Positions 1 through 4,949 of a stretch of DNA of 5,755 bases are shown here, piece by piece; the first letter of the stretch is position 1, and the number at the start of each line of letters is the position of its first letter. Below the pieces are notes generated by a model. The model was not told the DNA's origin, searched no databases, and saw nothing but the letters and a program-made list of their open reading frames with translations. A program made the translations under genes and the position numbers. The stretch is from Chloroflexi bacterium RBG_13_53_26 (GTDB lineage: Bacteria > Chloroflexota > Dehalococcoidia > UBA2247 > RBG-13-53-26): assembly GCA_001795035.1 (NCBI GenBank), contig MGMW01000036.1, positions 1-5,755 on the forward strand. Direction: 5' to 3'.

Positions 1-323
1 TCATGACAGCAGTCAACCTGGGCATACTCCTGTCCACATTTGCTCGCAATGAGTTCCAGGCAGTCCAGTTCGTGCCATTAGTCGTCTTCTCCCAAGCCTT
101 ACTTGGCGGTCTTTTCTGGTCGCTAGACAGCCTTCCGTGGTCCCTGCGCTGGCTGTCCTACCTGATGCCTGTCACCTATGCCAATTTGGCCGTGAAGGAC
201 GTGATGATAAAGGGTGCTGGAATCCTGGACTGGAGCGTAGGCTCAAACCTACTGATACTCATGGCATTCGCCGCGGCGTTCATAGTCCTTTCCTCGCTGA
301 CGCTGAAGCGAGAAGTGGCATAG
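1..323 (+). CDS. ABC-2 type transporter permease, C-terminal part (5' end outside window)
   Basis: This is the last 106 or so residues of an integral-membrane permease of the ABC-2 exporter family. Such permeases pair with a separate ATPase subunit to export drugs, lipids or polysaccharides across the cytoplasmic membrane. The reading frame is open from the left edge, and the first Met (base 3) is probably internal, because the family has several more membrane segments upstream. Visible family features are the LSTFARNEFQAVQF stretch (about residues 10-23), a following hydrophobic segment ending in GGLFW, the SLPWSLRWLSYLMPVTYA loop, and a last membrane segment (about residues 80-98) closed by a basic tail (LKREVA). 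The stop is TAG at 321-323. The substrate cannot be told from this part. The regulator gene begins about 100 bp downstream on the same strand, so co-transcription is possible but not shown. Family assignment is from remembered conservation. Confidence 0.85.
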   Translation, partial: MTAVNLGILLSTFARNEFQAVQFVPLVVFSQALLGGLFWSLDSLPWSLRWLSYLMPVTYANLAVKDVMIKGAGILDWSVGSNLLILMAFAAAFIVLSSLTLKREVA

Positions 324-408
324 CTGCTGCGAATAGTACGCGCTTTGACCTTCTAGTAAGGACAGAATCCGATCCAGGTTGACGGAGACTGCTGACGCCG
401 GTGATGGC

Positions 409-414
409 AAGGAG
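409..414 (+). promoter_or_regulatory. Shine-Dalgarno AAGGAG that selects a TTG start at 424
   Basis: AAGGAG lies 9 nt before the TTG codon at 424-426, which is ideal spacing. The longest open version of the frame would start at the TTG at 379, but that codon has only AGG directly abutting it and no spaced ribosome site. No ATG or GTG in the same frame competes, so the start at 424 is preferred. Confidence 0.6.
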
Positions 415-423
415 AACAACAGG

Positions 424-1104
424 TTGTCGGATAGAGCCAAAGGCCAAGTTCTGAGACAATCAACCATCTTCTCCAGCCTAGATGAGGACGAGCTGGCTGA
501 GTTGGGTGGTTTAGCCATCGAGAGTTGGTTCAAGCCAGGAGAATTCATCTTCTGGGAGGGAGATGAGCCGGACTGGTTCTACATGGTCGCCGAGGGCAGA
601 GTCAAGGTCCTCAAACATTCCTCGCTGGGCAAGGAGTTTGTCATTGCCTACTTTGGCCCGGGCGAGATGTTCGGCGAAGTTGCTGTTTTCGAAAACAAGC
701 CCTACCCAGGTTCAGCGCAGGCTGTGGCTGAAACCAGGGTATTGGGAATCCGAAGAAGCGATCTCCGCTCGTTTCTCGCCCATCGCCCAGAAATCGCTCT
801 AAAAGTAATCAACATTCTGTCAGGGCGACTTAGAGACGCTCAAAGCAGTCTCAGGGATCTGGCAGGAGAGAGAGTCGAACAGCGTCTTGCCAGAACACTA
901 CTGATGCTCTATTCTAAGCTTGGTTCTACTCTCCCTTTTACCAGGCAGGAAATTGCCGACATGGCCGGTACCACCACCGAGACAGCCATTCGCTTTATGA
1001 GTCGCCTCAAGGAAGGGGGCATTATTCGCTCTGCTCGCGGGAAGACAATAATACTGGATGTGTCCAAGCTCAGACTGCTCAGTGAAGGACCGCCCGCACC
1101 GTAG
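424..1104 (+). CDS. Crp/Fnr-family transcriptional regulator (cNMP-binding domain plus winged HTH)
   Basis: A 226-residue DNA-binding regulator, normal length for Crp/Fnr proteins, which act as cytoplasmic dimers. The N-terminal cyclic-nucleotide-binding-type beta-barrel covers about residues 15-110 (FKPGEFIFWEGDEPDWFYMV, then FGPGEMFGEVAVF). The long dimerisation helix follows at about 120-155, then the helix-turn-helix (TRQEIADMAGTTTETAIRF, about 173-191) and a short wing. The FGE motif of the nucleotide pocket is present (83-85). The Arg-Ser pair that holds the cAMP phosphate in E. coli CRP appears as Gly-Ser (KPYPGSAQA), so cAMP is probably not the ligand. The N-terminal cysteine cluster of FNR is absent. 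In the recognition helix, Thr185, Glu186 and Arg190 align with CRP Arg180, Glu181 and Arg185. A weak promoter (TTGACC at 345-350, 17 bp, TCCGAT) may precede the gene. The ferredoxin gene and a Crp-like palindrome lie immediately downstream, making it a likely target. HcpR-type function is possible but unproven. Confidence 0.92.
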   Translation: MSDRAKGQVLRQSTIFSSLDEDELAELGGLAIESWFKPGEFIFWEGDEPDWFYMVAEGRVKVLKHSSLGKEFVIAYFGPGEMFGEVAVFENKPYPGSAQAVAETRVLGIRRSDLRSFLAHRPEIALKVINILSGRLRDAQSSLRDLAGERVEQRLARTLLMLYSKLGSTLPFTRQEIADMAGTTTETAIRFMSRLKEGGIIRSARGKTIILDVSKLRLLSEGPPAP

Positions 1105-1274
1105 AACTGCTTGCTCTGCCCTGCAAAGACCTGGTTCGAGTCCAACATGGTGGGCAGTAGTGGAGTTGGCACACGGCGTTGAAGTAGGGCAAGAGTCCGC
1201 TTTTCCCACTACCTGACTGAGTGCAAAAGAAGGACCTCTTGGTGATCTCCGAGATTATTGGGTGAGAGTTAGGT
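1105..1274. other. Intergenic stretch after the regulator; no gene seen
   Basis: No credible coding frame on either strand and no intrinsic terminator with a T tract. Two weak structures are visible. CTGCCC (1116-1121) and GGGCAG (1152-1157) could pair across a 30-nt loop. TGATCTC-C-GAGATTA (1243-1257) is a 15-bp near-palindrome with one mismatch. GGTGATC (1241-1247) is also perfectly complementary to GATCACC (1279-1285) in the left arm of the downstream inverted repeat. The rest looks unstructured. Confidence 0.5.
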
Positions 1275-1281
1275 AGGCGAT

Positions 1282-1303
1282 CACCATGACCTGGATCATG
1301 GTG
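1282..1303. promoter_or_regulatory. Perfect 8-6-8 inverted repeat, candidate Crp/Fnr-type operator
   Basis: CACCATGA (1282-1289), six bases CCTGGA, then TCATGGTG (1296-1303). The arms are perfectly complementary, and the half-site spacing (CATGA-N6-TCATG) equals that of the CRP consensus TGTGA-N6-TCACA. Short outer arms GGCGA (1276-1280) and TCGCC (1306-1310) extend the symmetry imperfectly. It lies 80 bp before the ferredoxin start codon and next to the gene for a Crp/Fnr regulator. As RNA it could also form a hairpin, but no T tract follows, so a terminator is less likely. Binding by the neighbouring regulator is inferred. Confidence 0.6.
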
Positions 1304-1321
1304 GTTCGCCTTGTCTGGCAT

Positions 1322-1334
1322 TAGTATGAGATCA
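1322..1334 (+). promoter_or_regulatory. Candidate class-II-like promoter for the ferredoxin gene (-10 TAGTAT, start near 1334)
   Basis: If the palindrome centred between 1292 and 1293 sits at -41.5, as in class II CRP/FNR-activated promoters, transcription would start at 1334 and the -10 element would fall at 1322-1327. The sequence there is TAGTAT, four of six matches to TATAAT, including the strongly conserved second A and final T. No good -35 hexamer exists at the matching position, as expected for an activator-dependent promoter. TATGAG occurs twice 11 bp apart (1325-1330 and 1336-1341). The placement is inference. Confidence 0.35.
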
Positions 1335-1349
1335 TTATGAGTAGAGGCG

Positions 1350-1364
1350 AGCCCGGATCGGGCT
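1350..1364 (+). promoter_or_regulatory. Leader hairpin just before the ferredoxin ribosome-binding site
   Basis: AGCCCG (1350-1355) and CGGGCT (1359-1364) form a six-base-pair GC-rich stem with a GAT loop. It ends 6 nt before the Shine-Dalgarno GGAGGT (1371-1376), which is 6 nt from the ATG at 1383. It could stabilise the leader or affect translation. There is no T tract, so it is not a typical terminator. Confidence 0.35.
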
Positions 1365-1382
1365 GTCGGGGGAGGTTCGTAA

Positions 1383-2108
1383 ATGAAAACTAGAGCATTG
1401 AGGAAGATCGTAAGAATAGACGAGGAGAAGTGCGATGGCTGTGGCATTTGTGTCCCGGCTTGTGCCGAGGGGGCTATTCAGATTGTCGACGGCAAAGCAA
1501 AACTTATCATGGAGAAATACTGTGATGGCCTTGGGGCCTGTCTGGGAGAATGTCCTCAAGATGCTATCAGCATAGAGGAACGTGAAGCAGAGGAGTTCGA
1601 CGAAGAGTCGGCTAAACACCATTCAGAGGAAGCAGGGCATGACAGAGAGAAGCTTCCTTGCGGTTGTGCTTCCGCTAGTGTCACCCAGTTTGAAACACAA
1701 AGAGCAGGAGAATCTGCCTCTCGAGAGGCCGTACACCAACCGTCCACCCTGGGTCACTGGCCAGTGCAGCTTTCTTTGGTACCTCCCACTGCACCCTTCC
1801 TCAAAGGGGCTCACCTGCTGCTGGTAGCCGACTGCGTCCCCTTTGCCTACGCCAATTTCCATCAAGACTTTCTCAGGAACCGTGCTTTGCTGGTGGCTTG
1901 CCCCAAACTGGACGACTTCGAAGCTCATCAAAGGAAGCTGGTAGATATCCTGCGTCATTCACAGGTGAAGAGCCTTACTGTCCTGCGCATGGAGGTACCC
2001 TGCTGCTCTGGACTAACCCATATGGCAAAGCAGGCAATACACCTGAGCGACAAGGACATCTCTCTCAGGGAGATAACCATCGGAATGAAGGGCGATCTAA
2101 AGCCCTGA
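1383..2108 (+). CDS. 4Fe-4S ferredoxin-domain protein with cysteine-containing C-terminal domain
   Basis: A 241-residue iron-sulfur protein, probably a cytoplasmic electron carrier or a subunit of a redox enzyme. The ATG is well placed behind GGAGGT (6-nt gap). Residues 8-65 form a bacterial ferredoxin fold. The first motif is C17-x2-C20-x2-C23-x3-C27. The second is C47-x2-L50-x2-C53-x3-C57-P, so its second cysteine is replaced by leucine. One cluster thus has four cysteines (17, 20, 23, 57), the other only three (27, 47, 53). An acidic, His-rich linker (about 66-90) leads to Cys93-Gly-Cys95. The C-terminal domain (about 128-241) carries ADCVPFAY, VACPKLDD and MEVPCCSG, giving Cys151, 173, 207 and 208. 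I recall this whole arrangement, including DGLGAC, in hypothetical ferredoxins of anaerobes, sometimes near hcp and Crp/Fnr genes. The adjoining regulator and palindrome suggest redox-responsive control. The exact partner is unknown. Confidence 0.88.
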   Translation: MKTRALRKIVRIDEEKCDGCGICVPACAEGAIQIVDGKAKLIMEKYCDGLGACLGECPQDAISIEEREAEEFDEESAKHHSEEAGHDREKLPCGCASASVTQFETQRAGESASREAVHQPSTLGHWPVQLSLVPPTAPFLKGAHLLLVADCVPFAYANFHQDFLRNRALLVACPKLDDFEAHQRKLVDILRHSQVKSLTVLRMEVPCCSGLTHMAKQAIHLSDKDISLREITIGMKGDLKP

Positions 2109-2157
2109 AGCCAGTGACATACCTGCCACCACTCCCGTTCATTGGTCGCTCTTGCCA

Positions 2158-2173
2158 GAGCCTGATGAGGCTC
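2158..2173. terminator. Small hairpin between convergent genes, possible terminator
   Basis: GAGCCT (2158-2163) and AGGCTC (2168-2173) form a six-base-pair stem with a GATG loop. It sits between the ferredoxin stop and the stop of the convergent minus-strand gene, overlapping the latter. The downstream bases (AGGCCTTATCCC) contain no real T tract, so intrinsic termination would be weak. Confidence 0.3.
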
Positions 2174-2810
2174 AGGCCTTATCCCACAAGCTCTTCGCCT
2201 CGGCTTCAGCTTTTTGGTTCTTCACTTCCTTGAGCGCCTGGCCAAGCTTCAGCAGTTTAGCATGGAGTTCCGAATACCGCATCAACGCGATATTCATTTC
2301 CTCCGACCAGCTATACTCACGTCTGTACTTGGGATGAGGTCCCGGATAGTCAATTGCCCATTCCTTATACTCTCCAACCTCAGCAAGGCCATACTCTGCC
2401 AGTAGACTTCCCACATACCCGAGTACCTCGCGCACCGCATTGTCCAGCTCATCGGGAACACTTCGCCCATAGACTCGATAGCGCCCAAAGTAGCTGAAGA
2501 GGTCGTCAGTCATTTCATCACGATGAGCCCAGTACTTGTCATTATTGACATGTTTCCCAACAATCCTGGGAATACGAAGCACCAGCCTCTCAAGAGCAGA
2601 CTTCATTTTCCTCAAACGCTCTGCGGAAACCTTCCTGGTGGTCTCGGGGTTGGTGGTCACAGCCCGCTCCGCTCGATCTTCGAACCATTGGGCTGCAAAC
2701 TTGCCAGTAGCCAGAAGGAATGCTCTACAAACATCTTCCATCTTCACCTTTAGGCTTTCGATCTGGCTCTCCAAATCGCTAATCTGAGCATCAAATTCGG
2801 CAGTTTGCAT
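2172..2810 (-). CDS. Hypothetical protein with coiled-coil-like ends, 212 residues
   Basis: I do not recognise this protein. The start ATG (complement of 2808-2810) has a strong AGGAGG (complement of 2821-2826) 10 nt upstream, and the frame ends in TGA, so it is a credible gene. There is no signal peptide or membrane segment, and the protein is highly charged. Residues 6-27 have heptad-like hydrophobic spacing (ISDLESQIESLKVKM), and residues 172-208 form a second Lys/Glu/Ala-rich helix (MRYSELHAKLLKLGQALKEV). Between them are a basic helix (RLRKMKSALERLVLRI, 65-80), a segment HRDEMTDDLFSYFGRYRVYG (96-115), and an aromatic and proline-rich stretch (WAIDYPGPHPKYRREYSW, 151-168). It has only one cysteine (28). 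It is convergent with the ferredoxin gene and divergent from the propeller gene. A scaffolding or nucleic-acid-associated role would be a guess. Confidence 0.75.
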   Translation of the reverse strand: MQTAEFDAQISDLESQIESLKVKMEDVCRAFLLATGKFAAQWFEDRAERAVTTNPETTRKVSAERLRKMKSALERLVLRIPRIVGKHVNNDKYWAHRDEMTDDLFSYFGRYRVYGRSVPDELDNAVREVLGYVGSLLAEYGLAEVGEYKEWAIDYPGPHPKYRREYSWSEEMNIALMRYSELHAKLLKLGQALKEVKNQKAEAEAKSLWDKA

Positions 2811-2820
2811 GGCCTTCTCC

Positions 2821-2826
2821 CCTCCT
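2821..2826 (-). promoter_or_regulatory. Shine-Dalgarno AGGAGG for the minus-strand hypothetical gene
   Basis: CCTCCT on the plus strand reads AGGAGG on the minus strand, 10 nt before the ATG at 2810. It is the main evidence that this start, and so this unrecognised gene, is real. Confidence 0.6.
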
Positions 2827-2855
2827 CTTTCTATTGTTAGATACTAAGGCAGCAG

Positions 2856-2882
2856 GATAGATATGACGTTGTCACATCTATC
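2856..2882. promoter_or_regulatory. 27-bp near-perfect palindrome in divergent intergenic region, candidate operator
   Basis: GATAGATATGAC (2856-2867), centre GTT, then GTCACATCTATC (2871-2882). Eleven of the twelve arm positions are complementary. It lies 46-72 bp upstream of the minus-strand start at 2810 and 138 bp or more before the plus-strand start at 3021. That places it over a likely promoter of the minus gene (weak TTGTGA, 17 bp, TATCTA on the minus strand). Its size and interrupted symmetry fit a dimeric regulator site. The inner TGAC-N3-GTCA does not have the six-base gap of the Crp-type repeat at 1282-1303. Confidence 0.5.
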
Positions 2883-2904
2883 ACAACTCAACAGATTCTA
2901 TCAC
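2877..2904. repeat. 8-bp direct repeat TCTATCAC, copies 20 bp apart
   Basis: TCTATCAC occurs at 2877-2884 and 2897-2904, exactly 20 bp start to start, close to two helical turns. The first copy overlaps the right arm of the 27-bp palindrome, so the second could be an auxiliary half-site on the same DNA face. Chance cannot be excluded. Confidence 0.35.
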
Positions 2905-2954
2905 CTGTTGCCAAACCTTTCCAGCATTCATTGTTGGCGATGAGATTGAACTTT

Positions 2955-2984
2955 TTGCCATTGAGTTTCGTCTATATTGATAAA
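2955..2984 (+). promoter_or_regulatory. Weak candidate promoter for the beta-propeller gene
   Basis: TTGCCA (2955-2960, five of six matches to TTGACA), an 18-bp gap, then GATAAA (2979-2984, four of six). An alternative -10, TATATT at 2973-2978 (five of six), has no well-spaced -35. The surrounding AT-rich segment fits a promoter. The downstream ribosome site GGAGGTGA (3007-3014) is strong and ends 6 nt from the ATG. Confidence 0.3.
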
Positions 2985-3020
2985 AGGGGAAATCACCAGA
3001 TTTGGTGGAGGTGAACGAAA

Positions 3021-4907
3021 ATGAAGTGGGACTACGTCAAGAAATTTTTCTATCTCGCATTGCTGGCAGGTTTCGTATCGGCACTGGCAGTGGGGCTGAG
3101 CAAACCAGAGAGATCGCAGACTCATGGGACGACAGAGCTCAGCCAGTTCTCTTCCTACCAAGATTTCGAAGATTTTGTGGAGAACCGCACAGCATATCCG
3201 TACTATTACACGAACGGATGGCGGGATGGGCTCACCCTTGGGACTATAGAAGATGGGGAGGCCACGCCATCATATGCTTCAGAATACTCAAAGACAAATA
3301 TTCAGGTTGAAGGTGTCGACGAGGCAGATACCGTGAAGACGGACGGAGAGTACATCTACCTGGTTCTGGATAACAGGCTTGTAATTGTGAAGGCCCACCC
3401 GCCCGAAGAAGCCCTCATTCTCTCTGAGATAGAACTGGACGGAGGGATCGCAGGAATCTTCATAAATGGAGACCGGCTTGCGCTATTCGAAGATACAGCG
3501 TCAGTCTATGCCACAGAACAAGACCAGCCTAGTCTTCCCTACATAACGCCACAGCAACAGAAGATCTACATCAAAGTGTATGACATCTCCGATAGAGAGA
3601 AACCGATCCTAAAACGGGATGTAGCCGTCGATGGCTGCTACTTTGGTTCAAGGATGATAGACAACTATGTCTATATCATCACAAATGGATCCGTAGTTGA
3701 TGGCGACAACGAACCCGTTACCCCCAGCATCTATTCAGATGGCAGTGTCATCGAAGTACCCGCTTCAGAAATATGGCATTCCGACATAAGTGACTATTCA
3801 TACATGTTCACCACCATCATGGCAGTGAATATGAACGATGATGCCGAGGAGCCAGGGCATCAGACACTCCTGGTAGGAGCTGCCAGCGGCCTCTACGTTT
3901 CAATGACCAATATCTACATTACTTTCCCCGGACAGGCTGTAGAAGCCACAGCGACGACGGGGATCATGCCGGAAAACTTCTACTACGCGCCGAAGACCAC
4001 CATTCACAGGATTCACATTGATGACGGTGTGATCGAATTGGACGGCAGTGGGGAGGTTCCCGGCAGGTTGCTGAACCAGTTCTCCATGGATGAGCATGAC
4101 GGTTACCTCAGAGTGGCTACCACCACCGATCGTTTCAGCGAGAGTACGACCCTCACGAATCAGGTCTATGTCTTGGACGAAGTGCTCAACATAGTCGGAC
4201 AACTGGAGAACCTGGCTCCCGGGGAGCAGATTCACTCCGCCAGGTTCATGGGCAACAGGTGCTATCTGGTTACCTTCAGGAACATCGATCCACTGTTCGT
4301 CATAGACCTGAAAGACCCCTACAACCCCAGGGTTCTGGGAGAACTGAAGATAACCGGATATTCGGACTACCTGCATCCCTACGACGAGAACCACATTATA
4401 GGAATCGGCAAAGAAGCCATAGCCGAGAATGATGATTTCGCCTGGTACCAGGGCGTGAAGATATCTCTTTTTGATGTCAGCAACGTCAATGAGCCCAGGG
4501 AAATCAGCAAGTACGAAATTGGCGATAGAGGGACTGATTCACCGATCCTGAACGACCATAAAGCCCTCCTGTTCGACAGATCAAGGAACCTCCTGGTCAT
4601 CCCTGTTCTGGCAACTGAAATAGATGCCGCAGAATATCCATATGGAATTCCTGCCTCTGCCTACGGAGAGTATGTCTGGCAGGGAGCATATGTGTTCAAC
4701 ATTTCCCTGGAGGAGGGCCTGCAATTTAGGGGTGGGATCACCCATTGCACCGATGCAGATTTTGGCCAATATGGCTACTACTCTACCGACTGTTTTATTG
4801 AGAGGTCTCTCTACATAGACGACGTCCTCTACACCATATCAGATGCGAAGATAAAGATGAATGATCTGGAGAACCTGAATGAGATCAACGAGGTAGTCCT
4901 GGAGTAA
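3021..4907 (+). CDS. Secreted or membrane-anchored beta-propeller protein (COG4880 / Beta_propel family)
   Basis: A 628-residue extracytoplasmic protein. The start ATG follows a strong GGAGGTGA. The N-terminus is basic (MKWDYVKK) followed by a hydrophobic stretch (about 9-26) and a polar region. This is a signal peptide (possible ALA site near 23) or an uncleaved anchor; there is no lipobox cysteine. The family signature, about 89-113, includes SKTNIQVEGVDEADTVKTDG and then YIY. After it come repeated beta-rich blades of the type Y-I/V-V-x-D-x-L and NRLVIV, MIDNYVYII, GNRCYLVTF, DENHIIGIG, SRNLLVIPV and RSLYIDDVLYTIS, as expected for a propeller distantly related to WD-40 repeats. Asp/Asn-rich turns could bind calcium. 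Cysteines are few (206, 414, 576, 591), the last two perhaps a disulfide. Length is normal for the family, whose biochemical function is unknown as far as I recall. No partner gene is obvious nearby. Confidence 0.9.
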   Translation: MKWDYVKKFFYLALLAGFVSALAVGLSKPERSQTHGTTELSQFSSYQDFEDFVENRTAYPYYYTNGWRDGLTLGTIEDGEATPSYASEYSKTNIQVEGVDEADTVKTDGEYIYLVLDNRLVIVKAHPPEEALILSEIELDGGIAGIFINGDRLALFEDTASVYATEQDQPSLPYITPQQQKIYIKVYDISDREKPILKRDVAVDGCYFGSRMIDNYVYIITNGSVVDGDNEPVTPSIYSDGSVIEVPASEIWHSDISDYSYMFTTIMAVNMNDDAEEPGHQTLLVGAASGLYVSMTNIYITFPGQAVEATATTGIMPENFYYAPKTTIHRIHIDDGVIELDGSGEVPGRLLNQFSMDEHDGYLRVATTTDRFSESTTLTNQVYVLDEVLNIVGQLENLAPGEQIHSARFMGNRCYLVTFRNIDPLFVIDLKDPYNPRVLGELKITGYSDYLHPYDENHIIGIGKEAIAENDDFAWYQGVKISLFDVSNVNEPREISKYEIGDRGTDSPILNDHKALLFDRSRNLLVIPVLATEIDAAEYPYGIPASAYGEYVWQGAYVFNISLEEGLQFRGGITHCTDADFGQYGYYSTDCFIERSLYIDDVLYTISDAKIKMNDLENLNEINEVVLE

Positions 4908-4916
4908 AAGCATCCT

Positions 4917-4949
4917 GCGGGTTTGGATTGGAGGCAGTTCCAAACACGC
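4917..4949. terminator. Hairpin between convergent genes, possible bidirectional terminator
   Basis: GCGGGTTTGGA (4917-4927) pairs with TCCAAACACGC (4939-4949) with one mismatch, leaving an 11-nt loop. It begins 9 bp after the propeller stop and reaches the last base of the convergent HAD gene. Neither side has a strong T tract (minus strand: TTTT a few bases beyond), so intrinsic termination is plausible but not certain. Confidence 0.45.

Noticed and set aside
1093..1157. Possible tRNA: GGTTCGAGTCC looks like a T arm, and GCCCGC / GGTGGGC could be acceptor ends
   Set aside because: The T stem has two mismatches, the segment between the 5' arm and the T arm is about 12 nt too short, no D arm or anticodon stem forms, and the acceptor only pairs if shifted by two bases.
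1276..1310. Intrinsic terminator of the regulator gene
   Set aside because: The stem is good but no T tract follows, it lies 170 bp past the stop, and the N6 symmetry and position fit an operator better.
898..1447. Overlapping minus-strand open frames across the regulator end and the following gap
   Set aside because: They run antisense to the regulator and ferredoxin genes, lack ribosome sites and have no family-like composition; the real coding evidence is on the plus strand.
1556..1958. Minus- and plus-frame alternatives inside the ferredoxin gene
   Set aside because: The main frame carries cysteine motifs and continuous family-like sequence throughout, so these are shadows.
2860..2879. 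Second Crp-type site (ATGAC-GTT-GTCAC) in the divergent gap
   Set aside because: The half-sites are separated by five bases rather than six and the symmetry extends differently, so it does not match the 1282-1303 site.
3900..4394. 164-residue minus-strand open frame inside the propeller gene
   Set aside because: It is antisense to well-conserved propeller blades and has no convincing start signal; the length is explained by the codon composition of the plus-strand gene.
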